A stretch of 33,403 bases of DNA from Oscillospiraceae bacterium (GCA_021771265.1 JAETPK010000038.1:1-33403); one strand, 5' to 3'. Positions 15,612 to 22,406 are shown, numbered from the stretch's first letter. Numbers and translations are program-made. The notes: generated by a model not told the origin, from the sequence alone.

Positions 15612-15644
15612 AAAAAAGAACGGCTGGTTCAGCCGTTCTTTTTT
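15612..15644. terminator. Bidirectional terminator between asnS and the RHH gene
   Basis: Arms 15612-15625 (A-run plus GAACGGCT) and 15631-15644 (AGCCGTTC plus T-run) around a GGTTC loop. It terminates asnS on the plus strand and, as a mirror image, the small RHH gene on the minus strand, whose last codons form one arm and whose stop lies at the loop. Confidence 0.9.
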
Positions 15645-15799
15645 TCGTACTTTTTTAAAAGGTCCTCGATGGCTTCGTCGATTAAACGGGATTTTGGAAT
15701 GCGGGTCTCCGCAGCCAATTCATTAAATCCGGCCATCAATTCATTTTTCAGAGAAGATGTGAAGCGGGTTCGATTTACCAAAATAGGCTCTGCCATCAT
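15629..15799 (-). CDS. Small ribbon-helix-helix DNA-binding protein
   Basis: 56 aa (MMAEPILVNRTRFTSSLKNE, then a helix with FNELAAETRIPKSRLIDEAI and a Lys-rich tail). It follows the ribbon-helix-helix plan: a short basic beta strand (VNRTRFTSSL), helix A (LMAGFNELAAET), a turn with IPKS, and helix B (RLIDEAIEDLLKKYEKK). Such proteins bind DNA as dimers and often act as antitoxins or autoregulators. The ATG at 15799 is preceded by AAGGTGG. It is divergent from the Cys-rich gene at 15904. No toxin gene is recognisable next door, so an antitoxin role is unproven. Confidence 0.75.
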   Translation of the reverse strand: MMAEPILVNRTRFTSSLKNELMAGFNELAAETRIPKSRLIDEAIEDLLKKYEKKNG

Positions 15800-15821
15800 A
15801 ATGCACCACCTTATGTAACAT

Positions 15822-15850
15822 AGTATAAAATGATGCTTTTATGAAAACAA
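15822..15850 (-). promoter_or_regulatory. Promoter of the RHH gene
   Basis: Minus-strand TTGTTT (15850-15845), 17-base spacer, TATACT (15827-15822). Lies almost back to back with the plus-strand promoter at 15855-15882. Confidence 0.55.
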
Positions 15851-15854
15851 CTGG

Positions 15855-15882
15855 TTGCAAATAGTGCTATTTAGTGTATAAT
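15855..15882 (+). promoter_or_regulatory. Promoter of the small Cys-rich gene
   Basis: TTGCAA (15855-15860), 16-base spacer, TATAAT (15877-15882), 22 bases ahead of the ATG. Confidence 0.6.
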
Positions 15883-15903
15883 AACATTAGGGGGCGGTGG
15901 AAA

Positions 15904-16083
15904 ATGGAAGAAACCTGTGAGAACTGTAAATATTTCCGGCGGCATTATATCAAATGTGGTTGGCGTTATGAGCCCATTGATGATGGGCACTGTGTGAAGC
16001 CAAGGTGCAAGATGCGCAAGGCGAAAACACCGGCGTGTGGGTATTTTCAAAAGAGGGAGGGGGCATCCTCTCAGGATGGGTGA
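15904..16083 (+). CDS. Small Cys-rich protein, possible zinc-binding
   Basis: 59 aa from the ATG at 15904, behind GGGGGCGG. Six cysteines (C5, C8, C18, C30, C35, C45) in the order CENCKYF, KCGW, GHCVKPRCK, ACGYF, suggesting a small zinc or metal site. I do not recognise a named family. The last ten residues (REGASSQDG) already run into the hairpin-rich spacer that follows, so the natural C-terminus may once have been elsewhere. It is divergent from the RHH gene with a shared 50-base promoter region. Confidence 0.65.
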   Translation: MEETCENCKYFRRHYIKCGWRYEPIDDGHCVKPRCKMRKAKTPACGYFQKREGASSQDG

Positions 16084-16735
16084 CACCTCGGTGGAGGTGG
16101 GCAATGCACCCCCATTTTCTCCCCGTGGAGAAAACGGGCCGTGCACGGTCCAAAAGACACGCCAGGAGGGGGATTTCGGTCTTGGCCCACCGTTGCGGCG
16201 ATACGATTCCCGGCCCCTATCGGGCCGCCAATCGTGCCGCTGCCTCGAAAATCAGCTCGCTTCATCCGCCACAGGCGGCGCTTCGCTGATTTTCCCCCTC
16301 CTGGACCTCCCCTTCAAACGACACAAAGAGGGGGCTGCGGCCCCCTCTTTGGAAACACCCCCGGCGGAGCAGCAGCGGGGCCAGAGGTAAGGCGCTTCGA
16401 TAAGCACCCTGAAATTTGCGGAAGCGTCACAACTTGCGGTATGAGCGCGGGTTGAAAGGCGCGTTTCAGCGCACTCGGATGAGACCTAGCAGGTTTTGTC
16501 CGATCGTGGCTTTCAACCGTCCGCATCCCCAAACTTGCCCGAACGGGCAAGTTTGGACGAAGCGGCTTTTTCTTCCACCATGCACGGCGCAGAAGGTGAA
16601 TTGCCGCAAAGCGGCAAGAGAAGCCCCTCTGGAGGGTCCTTTTTCGCCAAGACGAAAAAGAATGGGGGGGGTGCAAACTCCCTCTGGAAAAATCCCCCCG
16701 GACAGGGTATGATGGACCCAACTGGAAAGGAGCGT
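16084..16735. repeat. Non-coding spacer packed with inverted repeats
   Basis: About 650 bases with no supportable gene but at least nine perfect or near-perfect hairpins. They are at 16084-16099, 16115-16134, 16211-16227 (inside a larger arm pair 16195-16240), 16247-16294, 16325-16350, 16529-16556 (13-bp arms, 2-base loop), 16601-16617 and 16639-16660. A G-run at 16664-16671 also faces a C-run at 16694-16699. The block 16162-16304 is closed by an additional 12-bp pair (16162-16173 with 16293-16304). It may be a dispersed repeat cluster or a structured RNA. ORFs called across it in several frames look spurious. Confidence 0.65.
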
Positions 16736-17533
16736 ATGATGCTGCAGCGAGAATTGTTTTATGCGGCCCTGGGCACCGGCTTCACCTGCCTTGCCACCGT
16801 CCTGGGTGCCGCCATGGTGTTTTTCTTCAAAAAGGACCTGTCCCATACGACACAGAAGGTGTTTTTGGGCTTTGCCGCCGGTGTGATGATCGCCGCGTCG
16901 GTGTGGTCGCTGCTCATTCCAGCCATGGAGATGGCGGAGGCAGTGGGCAATAGGATCTTGCTGCCGGTGGGCGGCGGCTTCGTTCTGGGCGGCGCCGCGC
17001 TGATGCTGCTGGACGGCCTGCTGCCCCACCTGCACATGGGCAGCGACCAGGCGGAAGGTCTGCCCGCCCACTGGAAGCGCACCACCATGATCGTCCTGGC
17101 GGTGACGCTCCACAACATCCCGGAGGGCATGGCCGTGGGACTGAGCTTTTCTGTGGCGGCCATGGATACCGCCCCCGGCGCCCTGGCTGGTGCCGTGGCT
17201 CTGGCCCTGGGCATGGGCCTCCAGAACTTCCCGGAGGGCGCCGCTGTCTCCCTGCCTATGAAGTCCCAGGGGGTGGGCCGGACCAAAGCCTTCCTCTGCG
17301 GCGCCGCCTCCGGCGTGGTGGAGCCTATTTTCGGCCTTCTGACGGTGCTAGTGGCCGGCAGCGTCACCGGCATCATGCCCTGGGTGCTGTCCTTTGCGGC
17401 GGGCGCCATGCTCTATGTGGTGGTGGAGGAGCTGATCCCGGAGGCCCAGCTGGGCGAGCACTCCCACGCGGGCACCATCAGTGTGATGACAGGCTTTCTC
17501 ATCATGATGCTGCTGGACGTGGTCCTGGGATAA
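16736..17533 (+). CDS. ZIP-family divalent metal transporter
   Basis: About 265 aa. Two adjacent ATGs (16736, 16739) follow AGGAG; the second has the better spacing. A longer open frame runs upstream into the hairpin region but lacks a ribosome site. About eight TM helices. The metal-binding motifs of ZIP carriers are present: HNIPEGMAVG in TM4 and NFPEGAAVSLP in TM5, plus a conserved VVEELIPEA in the C-terminal part. A His-containing loop (PHLHMGSDQAEG) precedes TM4. Imports zinc or a related divalent ion across the cytoplasmic membrane. It is a single-gene unit ended by the terminator at 17545-17581. Confidence 0.9.
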   Translation: MMLQRELFYAALGTGFTCLATVLGAAMVFFFKKDLSHTTQKVFLGFAAGVMIAASVWSLLIPAMEMAEAVGNRILLPVGGGFVLGGAALMLLDGLLPHLHMGSDQAEGLPAHWKRTTMIVLAVTLHNIPEGMAVGLSFSVAAMDTAPGALAGAVALALGMGLQNFPEGAAVSLPMKSQGVGRTKAFLCGAASGVVEPIFGLLTVLVAGSVTGIMPWVLSFAAGAMLYVVVEELIPEAQLGEHSHAGTISVMTGFLIMMLLDVVLG

Positions 17534-17544
17534 GGGGGCCCCAT

Positions 17545-17581
17545 AAAAAAGCATCCGGTCGGGTAAGACCGGATGTTTTTT
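17545..17581 (+). terminator. Rho-independent terminator after the ZIP gene
   Basis: A-run, stem GCATCCGGTC / GACCGGATGT (17551-17560 with 17567-17575), GGGTAA loop and a seven-T run. Confidence 0.9.
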
Positions 17582-17583
17582 AG

Positions 17584-17706
17584 GTGCTTTTCTTGAAAAC
17601 AGGCTCCTGGAGCGCCAGGGTCAGCCGGGCCGCCAGGGCAAAATACCTGACCTTCACCGCCGGCGAAGGCGGGGAGCTGACCGCACGGTATGTGGAGCTT
17701 GTATAA
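17584..17706 (+). pseudogene. Orphan C-terminal coding fragment
   Basis: A 40-codon open stretch from a GTG at 17584 to TAA at 17704-17706. It ends in ARAKYLTFTAGEGGELTARY and VELV, followed 2 bases later by a perfect terminator. It has protein-like composition, no ribosome site, and looks like the last codons of a lost gene. I cannot name the parent family. Confidence 0.3.
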
Positions 17707-17708
17707 AG

Positions 17709-17736
17709 AGTCCGGGCCACCCGGCCCGGACTTTTT
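17709..17736 (+). terminator. Rho-independent terminator, apparently orphaned
   Basis: A 10-bp stem AGTCCGGGCC / GGCCCGGACT (17709-17718 with 17723-17732), ACCC loop and a T-run to 17736. No intact gene precedes it. Confidence 0.8.
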
Positions 17737-17852
17737 CGCCAAAGGAGTCAAACGTTTACCAAAATCAGACGTGGAAAGGCGGGCAAACAGCCGGGAAAGC
17801 GAGTGCCTTTTCGTGCAATTCTACAAAAATAAATGGGCGTTTTCAAAACGTA

Positions 17853-17881
17853 TTGACATTTTCCTGCATAAATGGTACAAA
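17853..17881 (+). promoter_or_regulatory. Promoter of the tandem MgtC genes
   Basis: TTGACA (17853-17858), 17-base spacer, TACAAA (17876-17881). It leaves a leader of about 155 bases before the first GTG. Confidence 0.6.
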
Positions 17882-17888
17882 GAATAAA

Positions 17889-18044
17889 ACCATTCCGCCG
17901 ATGAAACAAAAGTGTATTTACGCAAACGCTTTCGTGATGAGCGAAAAGCGTTTGTTGTCATATGCGCGAAAGGGGAAAAACGGCCCGGAGGCTTCCCGTG
18001 TATCATCACCGTGCGGTCCGCCGGGAGAAAAGGAGAGTAGTCCT
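17889..18044 (+). promoter_or_regulatory. Long leader ahead of the MgtC pair
   Basis: The leader holds a strong hairpin (CAAACGCTTTCG with CGAAAAGCGTTTG, one bulge, about 17923-17955) and a second GC-rich element near the ribosome site. It is open in frame with the first MgtC gene, but no start there has a ribosome site. mgtC leaders in other bacteria sense Mg2+, so a regulatory role is plausible. No M-box consensus was recognised. Confidence 0.3.
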
Positions 18045-18770
18045 GTGTATGCATTTTTTGACCAGCTGCGGCAATTGAATCTGGCGTCCATCCTGCTGCG
18101 GCTGACCCTGGCCATGCTGTTTGGCGGCTTCATCGGCCTGGAGCGGGAACGCAAGCGCCGGCCGGCGGGCTTCCGGACGTACATGCTGGTGTGCCTGGGC
18201 GCGGCGCTGACCATGCTGCTGAGCCAGTATGAATACCATATGCTCACGACCCAGTGGGCGGACCTGGCGGGAGAGATCGGCATCCGCACGGATGTGTCCC
18301 GCTTCGGTGCCCAAGTCATCAACGGTATCGGCTTTCTGGGTGCCGGCACCATCATTGTCACCGGCCGCCAGGAGGTAAAGGGCCTGACCACCGCGGCGGG
18401 CCTGTGGGCCTCCGCCTGCATGGGCCTGGCCATCGGCGCGGGATTTTACGAATGTGTGCTGTTGGCCGTTTTGCTGATTTTCCTGGTGATCCGGCTGCTG
18501 CCGTATGTGGAGAACTTCATCATCGAAAACGCCCGCAACATGAATATTTATGTGGAGTTTCAGACACTGGACGATGTGGGCGCCATCATCAACCGCATCA
18601 AATCTCAGGACGCTCAGATCTATGAGGTGGACATTGCGCGGGGCCGGGAGGAAAACCTTCTTCGTCCCAGTGCGGTGTTCAGCGTCCGCCTGCACCAAAA
18701 GCAGGCCCATGCCCGTGTGCTGGCGGCCATTTCGGAGGTCGAGGGCGTCTATACCATTGATGAGATCTGA
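18045..18770 (+). CDS. MgtC/SapB family membrane protein (copy 1)
   Basis: 241 aa from the GTG at 18045, 9 bases after AGGAG. The N-terminal 150 residues hold about five TM helices and the MgtC signature: LAMLFGGFIGLERERKRRPA, GFRTYMLVCLGAALTM, INGIGFLGAGTIIVTG and VKGLTTAAGLWASACMGLAIG. The C-terminal region (about 160-241) is a soluble ACT-like domain (MNIYVEFQTLDDVGAIINRI). MgtC proteins support growth at low Mg2+ and affect membrane potential; the molecular activity is still debated. It is 17 bases ahead of a second, similar copy, and the two are probably one operon. Confidence 0.9.
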   Translation: MYAFFDQLRQLNLASILLRLTLAMLFGGFIGLERERKRRPAGFRTYMLVCLGAALTMLLSQYEYHMLTTQWADLAGEIGIRTDVSRFGAQVINGIGFLGAGTIIVTGRQEVKGLTTAAGLWASACMGLAIGAGFYECVLLAVLLIFLVIRLLPYVENFIIENARNMNIYVEFQTLDDVGAIINRIKSQDAQIYEVDIARGREENLLRPSAVFSVRLHQKQAHARVLAAISEVEGVYTIDEI

Positions 18771-18787
18771 GGGAAGGAGAGTTCGTT

Positions 18788-19480
18788 GTGATCGCTTTAT
18801 TTAACAGCCTGCGGGAGGTCACGGTGGCGTCTGTGTTTGTGCGGATGCTGCTGGCGGTGGTCTGCGGCGGCGTCATCGGTGTGGAGCGGGAATACAAGCG
18901 CCGGCCGGCGGGCTTCCGCACCCATATTCTCATTTGCCTGGGCGCGGCCATGACCACGCTCACCAGCCAGTACCTGTTTCTCTACATGCATTATTACACT
19001 GATATGGCCCGCCTGGGCGCCCAGGTGGTGGCCGGCATCGGCTTCATCGGAGCCGGCACCATCATCGTCACCCGCCAGCAGCGGGTAAAGGGCCTGACCA
19101 CTGCGGCGGGCCTGTGGGCCTCCGCCATCGTGGGGCTGGCCCTGGGCGGCGGTTTTTACGAGGGCGGCATTTTCACCACGGTGCTCATCCTGATGGCGGA
19201 GCTGGTGTTTGCCCGGCTGGAGTACCGGATGCTGGAGAATGCGCCGGAGATCAACCTGTACATGGAATATACGGACCGAAACTGCCTGGAAAAGGTGCTG
19301 AAGCTGTTCCGGGAGCTGAATTTGAAGATCCTGAATCTGGAGATCACCCGTCCCACCGGCAGCGAGCACCACAACGCCTGCGCCATTTTCTCTCTGCGGC
19401 TCAACAAGAAGTGCAAGGTGGAGAAGCTGCTGGCGGATATCCATGCCACCCGGGGCGTTTTGTCAGTGGAGGAGCTGTAA
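18788..19480 (+). CDS. MgtC/SapB family membrane protein (copy 2)
   Basis: 230 aa from the GTG at 18788, with AAGGAG upstream. It has the same architecture as copy 1: VCGGVIGVEREYKRRPAGFR, GIGFIGAGTIIVTRQQ, VKGLTTAAGLWASAIVGLAL, then an ACT-like C-terminal domain (INLYMEYTDRNCLEKVLKL). The membrane half is much more alike between the copies than the cytoplasmic half, which suggests tandem duplication followed by divergence of the sensory or partner-binding part. It lacks the loop insert of copy 1 (ADLAGEIGIRTDVS region) and so is shorter. Confidence 0.9.
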   Translation: MIALFNSLREVTVASVFVRMLLAVVCGGVIGVEREYKRRPAGFRTHILICLGAAMTTLTSQYLFLYMHYYTDMARLGAQVVAGIGFIGAGTIIVTRQQRVKGLTTAAGLWASAIVGLALGGGFYEGGIFTTVLILMAELVFARLEYRMLENAPEINLYMEYTDRNCLEKVLKLFRELNLKILNLEITRPTGSEHHNACAIFSLRLNKKCKVEKLLADIHATRGVLSVEEL

Positions 19481-19496
19481 AAACGGCGGTGAGGCC

Positions 19497-19525
19497 TTTA
19501 CGCTGTTGCCCGAAAATGGTAGAAT
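19497..19525 (+). promoter_or_regulatory. Promoter of the PfkB kinase gene
   Basis: TTTACG (19497-19502), 17-base spacer, TAGAAT (19520-19525), 35 bases before the ATG. Confidence 0.5.
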
Positions 19526-19559
19526 AGAAATGGAAACCAATCAGAAGGGAGTCCATGAG

Positions 19560-20441
19560 ATGAAGAAAGAATATGATGTGCTGGTCATCGGGCCGGTATC
19601 CCTGGACCACAATATCGACTATCAGGGCAACGAGCGCAAGGAGGTAGGCGGCGCCGTGGTGGCCTCCGGCTTCGCGGCGGCCAAAAGCGGCAACCGCACG
19701 GCGGTATTCACGAAGCTGAATCCTGGCGACGCCAACGTGGAGGAGCGCTTCGCGGGCTCCGGCGCGGATGTTTACTGGAAGGCGTCCAAGGCCACCTGCT
19801 CCATCCGCAATCAGTATTTTACCGCTGACAAGGAAAAGCGGGCCTGCACCTCCATGGGTGTGTGCGACCCCTTCCGGTTTGATGAGCTGCCGGACATCGA
19901 CACGAAGATCTACCATTTCGCCGGGCTGGTGTACGGCGATTTTGACGGCGCCCTGTTCGCCGAGGCGGCGAAGCACGGCAAGGTGGCCGTGGATGTCCAG
20001 TGCCTGCTGCGCCATGTGGAGGCGGACAAGACCATGGCCTTCCATGACTGGGCGGAGAAAAAGGAGTACCTTCCCTGCATCGATTATTTGAAGACCGATG
20101 CCGCCGAGGCAGAGATCCTCACGGGTCTGACGGACCGGGCGGAGGCTGCCCGCCTGCTGCACCAGTGGGGCGCCAAGGAGGTCCTCATCACCCATAACAC
20201 CGAGGTCCTGGCCTATGACGGCAAGGCCATTTATACCTGCCCCATCAAGGCCCGGAACTTGTCCGGCCGCACCGGCCGGGGCGACACCACCTTCGCCGGC
20301 TATATCACGGAGCGCCAGCGGGCTGGCATCGCCGACGCCTTGCAGTACTGCACGGCGCTGGTCTCTTTGAAAATGGAGACTCCCGGCCCCTTCCAGGGCA
20401 CCCGGCAGGATGTGCTGGATTACATCCATACCTTCTATTAA
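19560..20441 (+). CDS. PfkB-family carbohydrate/nucleoside kinase
   Basis: 293 aa from the ATG at 19560 (GAAGGGA upstream). N-terminal YDVLVIGPVSLDHNIDYQGN, the GGAVVASGFAAAKSGN sugar-binding stretch, and the C-terminal anion-hole signature GRTGRGDTTFAGYI with the catalytic Asp of GRGD. The ATP-site segment is KEVLITHNTEVLAYDG. It lacks the helix-turn-helix seen in the psuK protein. No substrate-specific neighbours are present, so the sugar is unknown; it phosphorylates a hydroxyl of a sugar or nucleoside in the cytoplasm. It stands alone between its promoter and a strong terminator. Confidence 0.85.
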   Translation: MKKEYDVLVIGPVSLDHNIDYQGNERKEVGGAVVASGFAAAKSGNRTAVFTKLNPGDANVEERFAGSGADVYWKASKATCSIRNQYFTADKEKRACTSMGVCDPFRFDELPDIDTKIYHFAGLVYGDFDGALFAEAAKHGKVAVDVQCLLRHVEADKTMAFHDWAEKKEYLPCIDYLKTDAAEAEILTGLTDRAEAARLLHQWGAKEVLITHNTEVLAYDGKAIYTCPIKARNLSGRTGRGDTTFAGYITERQRAGIADALQYCTALVSLKMETPGPFQGTRQDVLDYIHTFY

Positions 20442-20454
20442 GCGCGTGCTTTCG

Positions 20455-20484
20455 GCCCCGCCTGCATAGCAGGCGGGGCTTTTT
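20455..20484 (+). terminator. Rho-independent terminator after the PfkB gene
   Basis: An 11-bp stem GCCCCGCCTGC / GCAGGCGGGGC with an ATA loop (20455-20479) and five T. Confidence 0.92.
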
Positions 20485-20562
20485 GCAGACACATACAGGC
20501 GAATTGTCCATATATTGAGAATATGCGTCGCTGGTATGCGGACAATTTGTGTAAAAACGCAA

Positions 20563-20591
20563 TTGACATCCGGGAGGTGCCGTGGTATGGT
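20563..20591 (+). promoter_or_regulatory. Promoter of the glycine-riboswitch operon
   Basis: TTGACA (20563-20568), 17-base spacer, TATGGT (20586-20591). The first aptamer begins about 29 bases downstream. Confidence 0.65.
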
Positions 20592-20619
20592 AATAACACA
20601 ATTTGATAACGGCAAACGA

Positions 20620-20784
20620 AGTCTGTAGGGGAACGGCGCAAGCCTGCCGAAGGAGTGAAACTCTCAGGCGCCCGGGAAAACGGGTAGGGACTATGGATGG
20701 ATGTGGCTCTGGAGAAGCCCGGCAACGGGTACCGAAGGTGCAAGGCGGCGCTGCCGCTGAATCTCTCAGGTAAAAGGACAGAGT
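20620..20784 (+). ncRNA. Tandem glycine riboswitch (two aptamers)
   Basis: Aptamer 1 spans about 20620-20692 (P1 AGTC with GACT) and has the conserved GCCGAAGGAGTGAAACTCTC and AGGCGC segments. Aptamer 2 spans about 20706-20784 (P1 CTCTG with CAGAG) and has ACCGAAGGTGCAA, CTGAATCTCTCAGGTAAAAG and GACAGAG. The two are separated by a short linker, as in cooperative glycine riboswitches. The RNA controls the AGCS symporter downstream, probably through the terminator at 20832-20868. Whether glycine switches it on or off cannot be told from sequence alone. Confidence 0.93.
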
Positions 20785-20790
20785 GGGGGA

Positions 20791-20812
20791 ACGCGGACGT
20801 GGAGGTCCGCGT
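20791..20812 (+). promoter_or_regulatory. Hairpin between riboswitch and terminator
   Basis: An 8-bp stem ACGCGGAC / GTCCGCGT with a 6-base loop, then GCGCCTGCG and a T-rich run (GTTTTCTTTT). It may be an additional, weaker terminator or part of the switching structure. Confidence 0.45.
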
Positions 20813-20831
20813 GCGCCTGCGTTTTCTTTTC

Positions 20832-20868
20832 CGGAGCAGCTGGTATTCAGCTGGTCCGTTTATTTTTT
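20832..20868 (+). terminator. Candidate riboswitch-controlled terminator
   Basis: Stem 20832-20842 with 20848-20858 (11 bp, one mismatch), GTATT loop, then TTTATTTTTT. It lies after the aptamers and directly before the ribosome site of the symporter gene, the right place for an expression platform acting on transcription. Confidence 0.7.
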
Positions 20869-20885
20869 CGGGAGGGAAACAAACC

Positions 20886-22244
20886 ATGTTCGCATCTGTG
20901 GAATCCGTCTTACTTGACATCGTTGTCAAGATCAACACGTACCTGTCCAACTACATCCTGGTATTTTTGCTGGTGGCCGTTGGCCTGTGGTACTCCGTCA
21001 AGACCCGCTTTGTCCAGGTCCGCTGCTTTGGCGAGGGCATGAAAAAGGTGTTCGGCAATCTGTCCCTGCGGGGCGGAAAGCAGGAGCGGGGCATGAGCTC
21101 CTTCCAGGCGCTGGCCACCGCCATTGCCGCCCAGGTGGGCACCGGCAACATCGTGGGTGCCTCCGGCGCCATCCTCACCGGCGGTCCCGGCGCCATCTTC
21201 TGGATGTGGATCACGCTGGCGCTGAAGACCCGCGTGGTGGATGAGGACGGCACCATCCACGGCGGCCCCGTGTACTACATCACCACCGCCTTCAAGGGCG
21301 CTTTCGGCAAGTTCCTGGCCGGCTTCTTCGCCGTGGCCATCATCCTGGCCCTGGGCTTCATGGGCTGCATGGTCCAGTCCAACTCCATCGGCTCCACCTT
21401 CCAGACGGCCTTTGGCATCCCCTCCTGGATCGTGGGACTGGCTCTGGTGGCCATCTGCGGCGTCATTTTCCTGGGCGGCGTCCAGCGTCTGGCCTCCGTT
21501 ACGGAGAAGGTTGTCCCCATCATGGCGGCCATCTTCCTGCTGGGCGGCTTGGTCATCCTGGTGGCCCGCGTCAAGTACCTCCCCGCCACCTTCGGCATGA
21601 TCTTCAAGTATGCCTTCCAGCCCCAGGCCATCATCGGCGGCGGCTTTGGCTATGCCATCAAGACCGCGGTCAGCCAGGGCGCCAAGCGCGGCCTGTTCTC
21701 CAATGAGGCCGGTATGGGCTCCACGCCTCATGCCCACGCCCAGGCCAACGTGTCCGACCCCCACGACCAAGGCGTGGTGGCCATGATTGGCGTGTTTATC
21801 GACACCTTCGTGGTGTTGACTCTCAACGCGCTGGTCATCATCTCCACCCTGTATACCTCCGACGGCATCCTGGCCACCGGCGTTATTCCTGAGGGCATCG
21901 GCAAGGCCAACTTGGCCCAGACGGCCTTCGGCACCGTGTTCGGTGCGGATCTGGGCGCCATGTTCGTGGCCATCTGCCTGTTCTTCTTCGCCTTCTCCAC
22001 GGTCCTCAGCTGGAACCTGTTCGGCAAAATCAACGTCATCTACCTGTTCGGCAAGAAGTCCGTCAAGGTCTACTCCGCCGCCGCGCTGGTGTTCATCTTC
22101 TTGGGCACTGTCATGAGCAACGACCTGGTGTGGGAGCTGACGGATATGTTCAACAACCTCATGGTCATTCCCAACGCCATCGCCCTGTTCGCCCTCACCG
22201 CCATGGTGGTGAAGTCCACCCACGGCGTCAGCGTGAAAAAATAA
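20886..22244 (+). CDS. Sodium:alanine/glycine symporter (AGCS family)
   Basis: 452 aa, about ten or eleven TM helices. The ATG at 20886 follows GGGAGGG. The AGCS signature SSFQALATAIAAQVGTGNIVGASGAI is near residue 72, followed by GGPGAIFWMWI, AVSQGAKRGLFSNEAGMGSTPHAHA and a C-terminal LSWNLFGKINVIYLFG. It imports alanine and/or glycine with Na+. Control by a tandem glycine riboswitch makes glycine a likely substrate. It is a single-gene transcription unit ended by the terminator at 22281-22316. Confidence 0.94.
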   Translation: MFASVESVLLDIVVKINTYLSNYILVFLLVAVGLWYSVKTRFVQVRCFGEGMKKVFGNLSLRGGKQERGMSSFQALATAIAAQVGTGNIVGASGAILTGGPGAIFWMWITLALKTRVVDEDGTIHGGPVYYITTAFKGAFGKFLAGFFAVAIILALGFMGCMVQSNSIGSTFQTAFGIPSWIVGLALVAICGVIFLGGVQRLASVTEKVVPIMAAIFLLGGLVILVARVKYLPATFGMIFKYAFQPQAIIGGGFGYAIKTAVSQGAKRGLFSNEAGMGSTPHAHAQANVSDPHDQGVVAMIGVFIDTFVVLTLNALVIISTLYTSDGILATGVIPEGIGKANLAQTAFGTVFGADLGAMFVAICLFFFAFSTVLSWNLFGKINVIYLFGKKSVKVYSAAALVFIFLGTVMSNDLVWELTDMFNNLMVIPNAIALFALTAMVVKSTHGVSVKK

Positions 22245-22280
22245 GTAGGACAGGGTTGTCAAGTAAAGAAAATGATAGAG

Positions 22281-22316
22281 AAAAACCGTCCTCCGGAGAC
22301 CCAGAGGACGGTTTTT
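22281..22316 (+). terminator. Rho-independent terminator after the symporter gene
   Basis: Arms AAAAACCGTCCTC (22281-22293) and GAGGACGGTTTTT (22304-22316) around a 10-base loop. Confidence 0.92.
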
Positions 22317-22376
22317 CTGCTTTTTCCACAAAATGAGACACACGAAAACGTTTGTTATTACAAAAAAATAAAACAT

Positions 22377-22406
22377 TTTGACACGGACTTTGTCAAATCG
22401 TATAAT
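22377..22406 (+). promoter_or_regulatory. Hydrogenase operon promoter with an overlapping dyad
   Basis: TTGACA (22378-22383), exactly 17 bases, TATAAT (22401-22406): a perfect consensus promoter. The inverted repeat TTTGACA-N7-TGTCAAA (22377-22397) covers the -35 and spacer, so a bound repressor would block polymerase. The dyad is not the Rex consensus (TTGTTAAnnnnTTAACAA), so the regulator is unknown. Confidence 0.7.

Noticed and set aside
15609-15818. 69-codon plus-strand frame over the RHH gene
   Set aside because: It begins inside the asnS terminator and lacks a ribosome site, while the minus strand there has a promoter, RBS and an RHH-like protein.
16037-16721. Several open frames of 60-135 codons across the hairpin-rich spacer
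   Set aside because: They follow the inverted repeats in all frames, have no ribosome sites and no protein-like composition.
16084-16735. CRISPR array
   Set aside because: The repeats are inverted, differ from each other and have no regular spacing; no cas gene is near.
17743-18044. M-box (Mg2+) riboswitch ahead of the MgtC genes
   Set aside because: A structured leader is present, but I could not find the conserved M-box segments.
22330-22375. Rex operator before the hydrogenase operon
   Set aside because: TTTGTTATTACAAA is only a partial dyad and does not contain the TTGTTAAnnnnTTAACAA pattern.
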